A stretch of 64,000 nt of DNA from Thermopolyspora flexuosa (lineage in GTDB: Bacteria; Actinomycetota; Actinomycetes; Streptosporangiales; Streptosporangiaceae). Position 1 is the first letter of the stretch. Every line of letters begins with the position of its first letter. The stretch lies in contig NZ_VFPQ01000001.1 of NCBI RefSeq assembly GCF_006716785.1, positions 1,550,001 through 1,614,000 on the forward strand, read 5' to 3'. The position numbers and the translations under genes are program-made. Below, piece after piece: positions 8,667 to 18,617 of this stretch. The notes below the pieces were generated by a model. The model did no database searches, was not told where the DNA came from, and worked only from the letters and a program-made list of their open reading frames with translations.

Positions 8667-9389
8667 TCACTCCTCGTCGGGGTCGCCCTCGGCGAGGATC
8701 TGGTAGAGCCTGCGCCGGGTCTCCACCAGCGTCTGCCGCGCCTGGCGGATCTGCGCGTCGCTGCCGGTCTGCAGGACCTGGAAGAGCGCCGCGGCGGTCT
8801 GCCGCCCGAGGTCGAGGATCTCCCAGGCGGAGTCGTCCACCTGCGGGGTCATCTCCTCCCACGGGGCGCGCAGCTCGTCGGCGTGCTCGGCGACGTACGC
8901 GCGGCCGGCCTCGGTGAGGTGGAAGATGCGGCGCCCGTCGGTCTCCTCCGCGCGCACCAGGCCCTCGTCGGTGAGCTGCTGCAGCGCCGGGTAGACCGCG
9001 CCCGGGCTCGGCTTCCAGCCGCCCTGGCTGCGCTCGGCGATCTCCTGGATGATCTGGTAGCCGTTGCGCGGCTCCTCGGCGAGCAGCGCGAGGATCGCGG
9101 CGCGTACGTCGCCGCGCTTCGCCTTACGCCCGCGGCTCCACCCGGGGCGCCCGCCGCCGAACGGGAAGCCCCGCGCCCAGGGGCCGGCCCAGAACCCCCA
9201 GTCGAAGCCGCGCGGGCCGTGATGCCGGTGCATGCGTTCCTTCCTCTCACCGTGGTGGAAACCGCCGCACGCCTCGGCGAGCGCCTCGGCCAGGTGGCGG
9301 CGGAGCTTGTGCCGGAGACGGTGTCCCGGTCCGTGCCAGGGACCGTGCCACGGGCCGCAGAAGGCGCCCGTGGCGAAGGCGTGTGCCAT
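8667..9389 (-). CDS. PadR-family transcriptional regulator with His-rich N-terminal extension
   Basis: A 240-residue repressor-type regulator. The winged-helix PadR domain begins near residue 90 (RGDVRAAILALLAEEPRNGYQIIQEI) and continues GWKPSPGAVYPALQQLTDEGLV and RRIFHLTEAG; a helical C-terminal dimerisation segment follows. The first ~60 residues are unusual: 11 His, with GPWH repeated, HH pairs, and two Cys. The ATG at 9389 has AGAGGGAG upstream. It is the first gene of a two-gene operon with the DUF1707 membrane protein. A perfect 18-base palindrome at 9445-9462, upstream of the start, is a good candidate autoregulatory operator. Confidence 0.9.
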   Translation of the reverse strand: MAHAFATGAFCGPWHGPWHGPGHRLRHKLRRHLAEALAEACGGFHHGERKERMHRHHGPRGFDWGFWAGPWARGFPFGGGRPGWSRGRKAKRGDVRAAILALLAEEPRNGYQIIQEIAERSQGGWKPSPGAVYPALQQLTDEGLVRAEETDGRRIFHLTEAGRAYVAEHADELRAPWEEMTPQVDDSAWEILDLGRQTAAALFQVLQTGSDAQIRQARQTLVETRRRLYQILAEGDPDEE

Positions 9390-9798
9390 CGCGAACTCCC
9401 TCTCGATCCAGCGTTCAGATCTAGCACAGATCACTCTCGATGCTTCGACGATATATCGTCGATATGCTCGCAGCAACGGCCCGTGGGACGTGATTCAGAT
9501 CACAAAAGGATTACGCGAACATGGGGAACATCTAACGAGACCCTGCCGTTATAAAGGTCGAAGACGGACGGGATCGTCCTGCTCTGAGAGGGCTGGGGGG
9601 TGCTCTTGGAGCGGAGCGGTCCTGTCCGTCTTGTTATGTGGCGGTTTTCCGTACCGTCTCTCAGTACCGTCGCACGTCGCATCGCCGCCGTCCAGGCCCG
9701 ACCCCGGCGGCATCCCACCGGCTCGGTCGACCGGGTGTCGCCATCGTCCGCCATGCCGTACAGTCACCCAGGGTGATCTTGAAAGTGGTGATGTGCGG
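9390..9798. other. divergent intergenic region between padR and the membrane hydrolase
   Basis: About 410 bases with lower GC than the flanks and no convincing gene. It holds the 18-base palindrome at 9445-9462 on the padR side and a TATAAA-like element near 9551 that could belong to a promoter. The longest open frames here are shadows or extensions of the flanking genes. Confidence 0.6.
9445..9462. promoter_or_regulatory. perfect 18-bp palindrome, candidate PadR operator
   Basis: TCGACGATATATCGTCGA reads the same on both strands. It sits 56 bases upstream of the padR start in an AT-richer patch. PadR proteins bind AT-containing dyads and often repress their own gene, so autoregulation is the simplest reading. 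This is inference from position and symmetry. Confidence 0.6.
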
Positions 9799-10506
9799 AT
9801 GATGGGGCACTCGCACGCGCTGAGCGGCGCGCTCGTCTGGCTCGCGGCGGCACCCGGGCTCGCCGCGCTCGTCCCGGTGGCGGAGCACGCGACCGTCCCG
9901 GCGGAACTGCTCGCGGGCGCGCTGGTCTGCGCCGGCGCGGCGATGCTGCCCGACCTCGACCATCCCAAGTCGACGATCGCCCAGACCTTCGGCCCGGTCA
10001 CCTGGGTGCTGAGCAGGGCCGTCAACGGGATCGCGGGCGGGCACCGGCAGGCCACCCACTCGCTGCTGTTCTGCGCGGCCGCGGGCGTGGGCACGCACCT
10101 GCTCGCCCAGTGGCACACCGTCGCCCGCGACGTGGTCGTGGTGCTCATGATCGGTCTCGCGCTGCGCGCGCTCGCCGTGGGCGTGCCCGGCCGGACCCTC
10201 ACCTCGGCGATGCTGAACGTGCTGCTCACCACCGCGCTGGTGGTGATCTTCCATTCGTTCGGTGTCGGGTACGGCTGGCTCGGCCTCGCCGTGGCGATCG
10301 GCAGCCTGGCGCACGTGGTCGGGGACTGCCTCACCGAGCGCGGCTGCCCGGTGCTCTGGCCGATCAAGGCACGGTGGCTGCTGCCGTACAAGATCGGGTT
10401 CAAGACCGGCAAGTGGTTCGAGCAGCGGTTCCTCGCCCCGGCCCTGTCGGTGGGCATCGTGGTCCTGCTCTATCTGCGGCTCATGCCCGATGTTACGATC
10501 GGGTAA
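9799..10506 (+). CDS. YdjM-family membrane-bound metal-dependent hydrolase
   Basis: A 235-residue integral membrane protein of the YdjM (DUF457) family. Conserved polar motifs lie between hydrophobic helices: MGHSHALSGA at the start, LPDLDHPKS near residue 50, GGHRQATHS near 79, and HVVGDCLTERGCPVLWPI near 172. These His/Asp motifs are the putative metal site. The true enzyme activity and substrate are unknown; in E. coli the family member belongs to the SOS regulon, but I see no LexA box here. Start ATG 9799 is chosen because MMGHSH is the conserved beginning; a GTG at 9793 is possible. Confidence 0.8.
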   Translation: MMGHSHALSGALVWLAAAPGLAALVPVAEHATVPAELLAGALVCAGAAMLPDLDHPKSTIAQTFGPVTWVLSRAVNGIAGGHRQATHSLLFCAAAGVGTHLLAQWHTVARDVVVVLMIGLALRALAVGVPGRTLTSAMLNVLLTTALVVIFHSFGVGYGWLGLAVAIGSLAHVVGDCLTERGCPVLWPIKARWLLPYKIGFKTGKWFEQRFLAPALSVGIVVLLYLRLMPDVTIG

Positions 10507-10547
10507 CTTGATATCGAGATATAGCCGCCGATATCTTGATATCGAGA
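10506..10547. promoter_or_regulatory. two direct copies of a quasi-palindrome upstream of aconitase
   Basis: Copy one (10506-10519) is ACTTGATATCGAGA and copy two (10534-10547) is TCTTGATATCGAGA. Each 13-14-mer is itself nearly palindromic (TCTYGATATCRAGA), and the copies are spaced 28 bases start to start. Together they form a larger imperfect inverted repeat around AGCCGCCG. They lie about 145 bases before the aconitase start in an AT-rich island, as expected for a cooperative regulator site. The regulator is not identified. Confidence 0.6.
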
Positions 10548-10690
10548 CACTTGCCGCGCAGGGGTAGCGCGGGCGGCTGGGGGCACCCTCACCGACGGGG
10601 CCGCTTCGCGGTGCGGCAGGATTTGCGATGAGCGTGGGGCCCCCACGAATCGTCAGGGCCACAAGAAAGGAACGAGGGAGGCGAATCTTC

Positions 10691-13438
<2,748 letters not shown>

Positions 13439-13468
13439 GCGGGATTTCCGGACACGTCTGACGGTGGT

Positions 13469-13499
13469 CTGCCCGGCAAGTCGTCACCTTGCCGGGCAG
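13469..13499. terminator. hairpin terminator after acnA
   Basis: CTGCCCGGCAAG and CTTGCCGGGCAG form a perfect 12-bp stem with a 7-base loop, followed by a CCCTTCTT tract. It lies between acnA and the convergent toxin remnant and could serve both. Confidence 0.85.
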
Positions 13500-13510
13500 G
13501 CCGCCCTTCT

Positions 13511-13845
13511 TCAGGCTTGGAGCAGATGGAAAAGAGCGGTCCGGAGCCGTTCCATAGTCATGTCGCCGACACATCCAAGCCTGTGCGCAAGCCGCCTGAC
13601 GAAGATCGCGCGGAACTGCTCGGCCATCGCCCGGCCCGGCTTGACCAGGCCGGACGTCTCGTCGGAAATCTCGATATGCGTTGGCCGGCCGCTATTTGTT
13701 CCGGTGATGGGCGCGCGCCATCACGAGGCCGATGGGAACGTCATTGCGCGCCGCTCCGCTGAGAACGACGCAAGGGCGGACGAATCCTTGCTCCCGCCCT
13801 ACCGGTTCGCCGTAGTCTGCGAGCCAGATGTCACCCCCGTGCCAT
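13511..13845 (-). pseudogene. MazF/PemK-like endoribonuclease toxin, broken by two frameshifts
   Basis: Conceptual repair gives a ~110-residue MazF-type mRNA interferase. Its start would be MARGDIWLADYGEPVG, followed by GFVRPCVVLSGAARND, VPIGLVMARPITGTN, HIEISDETSGL, AMAEQFRAIFVRRL and a C-terminal helix ending in FHLLQA. In the sequence as given, an extra G (plus-strand CCCCC at 13834-13838) throws the start ATG at 13845 out of frame. One extra base in the GCGCGCG run near 13711-13719 shifts the frame again after VMAR and would give an early stop (AHHRNK). Neither frame encodes the whole toxin, so I call it a pseudogene. Two homopolymer-type errors in the assembly are the alternative. The antitoxin frame lies immediately upstream. 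Confidence 0.8.
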
Positions 13846-14059
13846 TCGCGTCGCGGCCCTTCCGGGGAGCTTGGGGGATTGGTTCGGAAAAATCCTCGAG
13901 TTCGAGGCCGTCGCCGGCGGGGTCCAGGATCGCGGCCTCGGCCCGATACTCCTCTCCGGCTGCCGGGTCCGCCATCGTCCGCCGAACAGCGGCATGGAAC
14001 TCCGCTACGAACCGCTTGTGCTCGTAGTCGGTGATGGCGCGTTCGATGATCGTCGTCAT
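13799..14059 (-). CDS. antitoxin-like protein of the decayed MazF-type pair
   Basis: An 86-residue open frame starting MTTIIERAITDYEHKRF with GGGTGA upstream. The first ~60 residues are acidic and helical (AEFHAAVRRTMADPAAGEEYRAE), as in many antitoxins that neutralise a toxin of this size. The last ~11 residues (VTSGSQTTANR) appear to be an artefact of the same extra G that breaks the toxin: with four G instead of five this frame would stop in TGA right after DANGTG and overlap the toxin start. So the original protein was probably ~75 residues. I do not recognise the DNA-binding fold. It may be a remnant with no partner left. Confidence 0.6.
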   Translation of the reverse strand: MTTIIERAITDYEHKRFVAEFHAAVRRTMADPAAGEEYRAEAAILDPAGDGLELEDFSEPIPQAPRKGRDANGTGVTSGSQTTANR

Positions 14060-14253
14060 CGGTTCACCCGTCTCGTGCGCGAGTCGAGCGATTCCGTCGC
14101 GTAGCCGACGCCGACGCGGATCGTTGTGCTCTTCGAAGCCCCGGACATTCTCCCGAGGCTACGAGGAGGTCGACGGCGACCGGGTGAGACCGGTCCCGGC
14201 CGGCACGTGATTGGGATGCCCCGCGGCCGACGTGCGGGCTGGCGTGCGGCCCC

Positions 14254-15086
14254 ATGATCGAGCTTCCCGCCGGTGCCGTCGGGCCCGTATCCGCCTCCTG
14301 GCCGGTCCTGCTGCTCCTCGCCGGGGTGGCGGTGTTCGCCGGGGCGGTGGTGCAGGGAGCGGCCGGGTTCGGGCCGGCGCTGGTGGCCGCGCCCGTGGTG
14401 ATGCTGCTCGACCCCTCGGTGATGCCCGGCGCGGTGCAGGTGGTGGCGCTCGTGCTGCCGCTGTGCTCGCTCGCCGCCGAGTGGCGGCACGTGGACTGGC
14501 GCGGGGTCGGCCGGGCGCTGCTCGGGCGGGTGCCCGGGGCGGTCGTGGGCGTGTGGGTGGTGAAGGCGGCCTCCCCGCAGGCGCTCGCGGTGATCGTCGG
14601 GGTGATGGTGCTCGTCGCCGTCGTGCTCACCGCCCGGACGGTGACCGTGCCGCGCACGCCGCGCACCCTCGCGGTGGCGGGCGCGGTCTCCGGGGTGACC
14701 GGGACGGCGACCTCGATCGGCGGGCCGCCGATCGCGCTCGTCCACCGGCACGCAACGGGCCCGCGGATCCGGGCCACGCTCGCCATGTACTTCGTCGTGG
14801 GCGCGGTCCTGTCGCTCGGCGCGCTCGCGGCCGGCGGGGAGTGCCGCCGCGGGCGGTGCTCGCCGGGCTGCTGCTCGTGCCGTTCACGCTCGCCGGGTAC
14901 GCGGCGGCCGGACCGCTGCGCCGGTACCTCGACCGCGACCGCACCCGGGTCGCCGTGCTGGTCGTGGCGGCCCTCTCCGCGGCCCTGTCGATCTTCCGGG
15001 CGATGGGGGTGAACGGCCAGGTAACGGCGGCGTTTCTGGATTGTTATCTCAGACAACAAATTAACCCGCCTCAGGGTCTGGCGTAA
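14254..15086 (+). pseudogene. TauE/SafE-type permease, frameshifted
   Basis: The first ~196 residues read as a TauE/SafE (sulfite/organosulfonate exporter-like) membrane protein: VLLLLAGVAVFAGAVVQGAAGFG, the duplicated-family AAGFGPALVAAP start, and the second-repeat hallmark GTATSIGGPPIALV. Near 14841 one base seems lost (GGGGAGTGCC where GGGGAGGTGCC would keep frame). The reading frame then becomes an Arg/Cys-rich nonsense tail, while the next frame continues perfectly with VPPRAVLAGLLLVPFTLAGYAAAGPL and a last helix VAVLVVAALSAALSIF, ending at 15086. Repaired length is ~277 residues, normal for the family. Either a recent pseudogene or a sequencing error. Confidence 0.8.
15041..15059. promoter_or_regulatory. 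candidate ROK/XylR-type operator upstream of xylF
   Basis: TTGTTATCTCAGACAACAA is an inverted repeat (TTGTT...AACAA) followed by ATTAA. It resembles the TTTGTT...AACAAA half-sites bound by XylR/ROK repressors. It lies ~190 bases before xylF. Assignment is inference. Confidence 0.45.
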
Positions 15087-15098
15087 CGGCCGCAGTCG

Positions 15099-15116
15099 GT
15101 TTACGTTGCCGCAAAC
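15099..15116. promoter_or_regulatory. second inverted repeat upstream of xylF
   Basis: GTTTACGTTGCCGCAAAC carries GTTT...AAAC arms around TTGCCGCAA. It is an AT-richer element ~135 bases upstream of xylF and is a second candidate site for the ROK regulator or part of the promoter. Confidence 0.45.
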
Positions 15117-15250
15117 AACATTCATCGCGACGGTGAAGCCCCGCGACCCGGTGCTCGCCGTACGGCCGTCCGGACGGCCGGCCCCGACACCTGACCAGAC
15201 TCCAGCCACGCCCACGGGCGCGGCCCTCGGCAGAAAGGATCCGTGCTCCC

Positions 15251-16360
15251 ATGCGTAAGAGGATCTTCACTCTGGCCGCCGGAGTGGCGGCGCTGTCCCT
15301 CGGCCTCACCGCCTGCGGCTCCGACTCCGGGACCACCACCGCGCAGGGCGGTGGCGGCGACGCGTCGGCCAAGCCGGGCAAGATCGGCGTCATCCTCCCC
15401 GACAGCAAGTCCTCGGCCCGGTGGGAGACCGCGGACCGCAAGTACCTCTCGGAGGCGTTCCAGGCGGCGGGCGTGGAGTTCGACATCCAGAACGCCCAGG
15501 GCGACAAGAACCAGTTCCAGACGATCGCCGACCAGATGATCACCAACGGCGCGACCGTGCTGATGATCGTCAACCTGGACAGCGGTACCGGTAAGGCGGT
15601 CCTGGACAAGGCGAAGTCGCAGGGTGTCGCCACGATCGACTACGACCGGCTCACCCTCGGCGGCAGCGCCGAGTACTACGTGAGCTTCGACAACACCAAG
15701 GTCGGCCAGCTCCAGGGCGAGGGTCTGGTCAAGTGCCTGACCGACATGAAGGCGGACAAGCCGATCATCGCCCGGCTGAACGGCTCGCCGACCGACAACA
15801 ACGCGACGCTGTTCAAGGAGGGCTACGACGGCGTGCTCAAGCCGAAGTTCGACTCCGGCGAGTACGTCGAGGGCCCCGACCAGTGGGTGCCCGACTGGGA
15901 CAACGCCCAGGCCGCCACGATCTTCGAGCAGATGCTCACCCAGCAGCCGAAGATCGGCGGCGTGCTCGCCGCGAACGACGGCCTCGGCAACGCCGTGATC
16001 ACCATCCTCAAGAAGCAGAACCTCAACGGCAAGGTCCCGGTCACCGGCCAGGACGCCACCGTGCAGGGCCTGCAGAACATCCTCGCCGGCGACCAGTGCA
16101 TGACCGTCTACAAGGCGATCAAGAAGGAGGCCGACGCGGCCGCCCGGCTCGCCATCGCGCTCGCCAAGGGCGAGAAGCCGGCCGTGAACCAGACGGTGCG
16201 CGACCCGGAGGGCAACCGGGACGTGCCCGCGGTGCTCGAGGAGCCGCAGGCGATCTTCTTCGACAACGTGAAGGACGTGGTGGCGGACGGCTTCGTCTCC
16301 AAGGAGGAGCTGTGCACCGAGGAGTTCGCCGCCAAGTGCAAGGAAGCCGGCATCGAGTGA
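15251..16360 (+). CDS. xylF: sugar (xylose-type) ABC transporter substrate-binding lipoprotein
   Basis: A 369-residue extracellular sugar-binding protein of the periplasmic-binding-protein-1 (ribose/xylose) type. It has a lipoprotein signal with lipobox LTAC and lipidated Cys22, then a Gly/Ser linker. The two-lobed domain starts KIGVILPDSKSSARWETADR, with IQNAQGDKNQFQTIADQMI, TIDYDRLTLGGSAEYYVSFDN and VPVTGQDATVQGLQNI. These match XylF/ChvE-like binding proteins closely. It is the first gene of xylFGH and the ROK gene. AGAAAGGA lies ~11 bases upstream. Sugar specificity (D-xylose) is inferred from family and operon. Confidence 0.92.
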   Translation: MRKRIFTLAAGVAALSLGLTACGSDSGTTTAQGGGGDASAKPGKIGVILPDSKSSARWETADRKYLSEAFQAAGVEFDIQNAQGDKNQFQTIADQMITNGATVLMIVNLDSGTGKAVLDKAKSQGVATIDYDRLTLGGSAEYYVSFDNTKVGQLQGEGLVKCLTDMKADKPIIARLNGSPTDNNATLFKEGYDGVLKPKFDSGEYVEGPDQWVPDWDNAQAATIFEQMLTQQPKIGGVLAANDGLGNAVITILKKQNLNGKVPVTGQDATVQGLQNILAGDQCMTVYKAIKKEADAAARLAIALAKGEKPAVNQTVRDPEGNRDVPAVLEEPQAIFFDNVKDVVADGFVSKEELCTEEFAAKCKEAGIE

Positions 16361-16366
16361 CCTGAC

Positions 16367-16403
16367 GGCGTGCCGCCGTCCCCGCGCGGGACGGCGGCAC
16401 GCC
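16367..16403. terminator. strong hairpin between xylF and xylG
   Basis: A perfect 16-bp stem (GGCGTGCCGCCGTCCC with its complement at 16388-16403) around a 5-base loop follows the xylF stop by seven bases. There is no T-run. In binding-protein operons such hairpins protect the 3' end of the binding-protein message or cause partial termination, giving more XylF than XylG/XylH. Confidence 0.75.
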
Positions 16404-16468
16404 CCGGTCGCGGGAACGAGCGAGCCCTACGCCGCCGTCCGGCGGCGTGCGAGCACAGAGGGAGTGCA

Positions 16469-17326
16469 GTGTCCGAGACGACGTCCACGGACCTCGGCGT
16501 CACGCCGGCCGGGCGCGGTGCCCCAGGGTCCGGACCATCAGAGCAGCCCATCCTCGAACTGCGCGGAGTCAACAAGAGCTTCGGCCCCGTGCACGTGCTG
16601 CACGACGTGTCCTTCTCCGCCTACGCCGGGGAGGTGACCGCGCTCGTCGGCGACAACGGCGCCGGAAAGTCCACGCTGGTCAAGTGCATCGGCGGCATCC
16701 ACCCCATCGACAGCGGCGAGTACCTGTTCGAGGGCAAGCCGGTGAACGTGCACTCCCCGCGGGACGCCGCCGCGCTCGGCATCGAGATCGTGTACCAGGA
16801 CCTCGCGCTCTGCGACAACCTGGACATCGTTCAGAACATGTTCCTCGGCCGGGAGCGGAAGAACGGCATCGTCCTCGACGAGGACACGATGGAGCGGATG
16901 GCGGCCGAGACCCTCAAGGGCCTGTCGGTCCGTACCGTCAAGTCGATCCGCCAGCCGGTCTCCAGCCTCTCCGGCGGCCAGCGGCAGACCGTCGCGATCG
17001 CCAAGGCCGTGCTGTGGAACAGCAAGGTCGTCATCCTCGACGAGCCGACCGCGGCGCTCGGCGTCGCCCAGACCGCCCAGGTCCTCGAGCTGGTACGGCG
17101 GCTCGCCGACCAGGGCCTCGCGGTCGTGCTGATCAGCCACAACATGAACGACGTGTTCGCCGTGTCCGACCGGATCGCGGCGCTCTACCTGGGCCGCATG
17201 GCGGCGCAGGTCAAGGCGTCCGACGTCACCCACGCCCAGGTGGTCGAGCTGATCACCGCCGGGCGCAGCGGTGACCTCGGGCTCACCAACGGCAACGGGG
17301 GCGCGGAAGGCAAGGAGGCGCCATGA
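16469..17326 (+). CDS. xylG: sugar (xylose-type) ABC transporter ATP-binding protein
   Basis: ATPase of the sugar importer, 285 residues with a single nucleotide-binding domain. Walker A GDNGAGKST is at residues 61-69, followed by Q-loop VYQDLALCDNL, signature SSLSGGQRQ, Walker B KVVILDEPTAALG and switch His in VLISHNM. Xylose and ribose systems often have a tandem double ATPase; actinobacterial XylG-type proteins are single, as here. GTG 16469 has GGGAG at five bases; the frame is open to 16370. A ~26-residue Pro/Ser/Gly-rich tail precedes the domain. Its stop overlaps the permease start (ATGA, 17323-17326). Confidence 0.93.
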   Translation: MSETTSTDLGVTPAGRGAPGSGPSEQPILELRGVNKSFGPVHVLHDVSFSAYAGEVTALVGDNGAGKSTLVKCIGGIHPIDSGEYLFEGKPVNVHSPRDAAALGIEIVYQDLALCDNLDIVQNMFLGRERKNGIVLDEDTMERMAAETLKGLSVRTVKSIRQPVSSLSGGQRQTVAIAKAVLWNSKVVILDEPTAALGVAQTAQVLELVRRLADQGLAVVLISHNMNDVFAVSDRIAALYLGRMAAQVKASDVTHAQVVELITAGRSGDLGLTNGNGGAEGKEAP

Positions 17327-18573
17327 GCACGACAGTGGCCCCGGAGCGCACCACCACGCAGACACCGACCCTGGGCCAGGGGGTGCGCGGCTACCTGGAA
17401 CGGGTGCGCGGCGGCGAGATGGGCGCGCTGCCCGCCGTGCTCGGCCTCATCGTGCTGTGCACCGTGTTCACCATCCTGCGGCCGGCGTTCCTCACGCCGA
17501 TCAACATCGCGAACCTGTTCACCCAGGGCGCCCAGATCACCGTGATCGCGATGGGCCTCGTGTTCGTGCTGCTGCTCGGCGAGATCGACCTGTCCGCCGG
17601 GTTCGCCAGCGGGGTCTGCGCCGCGGTGCTCGCGGTCACCCTCACCGTGCACGGCCTGCCCTGGTACGTCGCCGTGGCCGCGGCGCTCGCCACCGGCATG
17701 GTGATCGGCCTGCTGCTCGGCACGCTCGTCGCCAAGGTGGGCATCCCGTCGTTCGTCGTGACACTGGCGGCGTTCCTCGCCTTCCAGGGCGTGGTGCTGC
17801 TGCTCGTCCGCGGCGGCACCAACATCAGCATCCGGGACGAGGTCATCCTCGCCATCGCCAACCGGAACCTGCCGCCCACGGTGGGCTGGACCCTGTTCGC
17901 GGTGGGCGTCGCCGGCTTCGCCGCGGTCCAGCTCCTGCGGGCGCGGCGGCGCGTGGCGCACGGCCTGCCCGCCGACCCGATGTCGCTGATCGCGTTCCGG
18001 GTGGGCGTGCTCGCGGTGATCGCCGGTGTCGCCGTCTACGTGCTCAACCTCGAGCGCAGCCGCAACGCCCTGATCGTCTCGCTCAAGGGCGTGCCGGTCG
18101 TGGTGCCGCTCATCGTGCTGCTGCTGATCCTGTGGACGTTCGTGCTGCGGCGCACCGCCTTCGGCCGGCACATCTACGCGGTCGGCGGCAACGCCGAGGC
18201 GGCCCGCCGGGCCGGTATCAACGTCGACCGCATCAAGATCGCGTGCTTCGTGATCTGCTCGACGATGGCGGCGGTCGGCGGCATCGTGGCGGCCTCCCGG
18301 GGCGCCTCGGTCGACCCCAACACCGGCGGCAGCAACGTGCTGCTGTACGCGGTGGGCGCGGCCGTGATCGGCGGCACGAGCCTGTTCGGCGGCAAGGGCC
18401 GGGTGATCGACGCGGTGCTCGGCGGCGCGGTGATCGCGGTGATCGACAACGGCATGGGCCTGATGGGCTACAGCGCCGGCGTGAAGTTCGTGGTCACCGG
18501 TGTGGTGCTGCTGCTCGCCGCGGGCGTGGACGCCATCTCCCGGAAGCGGGCCGCAGCCTCTGGTCTAAGGTGA
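17323..18573 (+). CDS. xylH: sugar (xylose-type) ABC transporter permease
   Basis: Integral membrane subunit (416 residues) of the BPD_transp_2 / RbsC-XylH family with about ten to twelve hydrophobic helices. The conserved loop EIDLSAGF (residue ~87) and the C-terminal RTAFGRHIYAVGGNAEAARRAGIN followed by GAAVIGGTSLFGGKG are family hallmarks and contact the ATPase. The central segment has a long soluble insert (RARRRVAHGLPADPMS) typical of XylH-sized permeases. It is coupled to xylG by a 4-base overlap. Confidence 0.93.
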   Translation: MSTTVAPERTTTQTPTLGQGVRGYLERVRGGEMGALPAVLGLIVLCTVFTILRPAFLTPINIANLFTQGAQITVIAMGLVFVLLLGEIDLSAGFASGVCAAVLAVTLTVHGLPWYVAVAAALATGMVIGLLLGTLVAKVGIPSFVVTLAAFLAFQGVVLLLVRGGTNISIRDEVILAIANRNLPPTVGWTLFAVGVAGFAAVQLLRARRRVAHGLPADPMSLIAFRVGVLAVIAGVAVYVLNLERSRNALIVSLKGVPVVVPLIVLLLILWTFVLRRTAFGRHIYAVGGNAEAARRAGINVDRIKIACFVICSTMAAVGGIVAASRGASVDPNTGGSNVLLYAVGAAVIGGTSLFGGKGRVIDAVLGGAVIAVIDNGMGLMGYSAGVKFVVTGVVLLLAAGVDAISRKRAAASGLR

Positions 18574-18617
18574 TCCCCGACCGGGAGAACAGGACCAACA
18601 CACCAGGGGCAGCACCG

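Noticed and set aside
9500-9540. CGAACATGGGGAACATC considered as a LexA box for the YdjM-like gene
   Set aside because: Does not fit the actinobacterial LexA consensus, which needs a GTTC right half-site.
13464-14027. 187-residue plus-strand frame over the toxin-antitoxin region
   Set aside because: Opposite strand gives recognisable MazF motifs after repair; this frame has no family or start signal.
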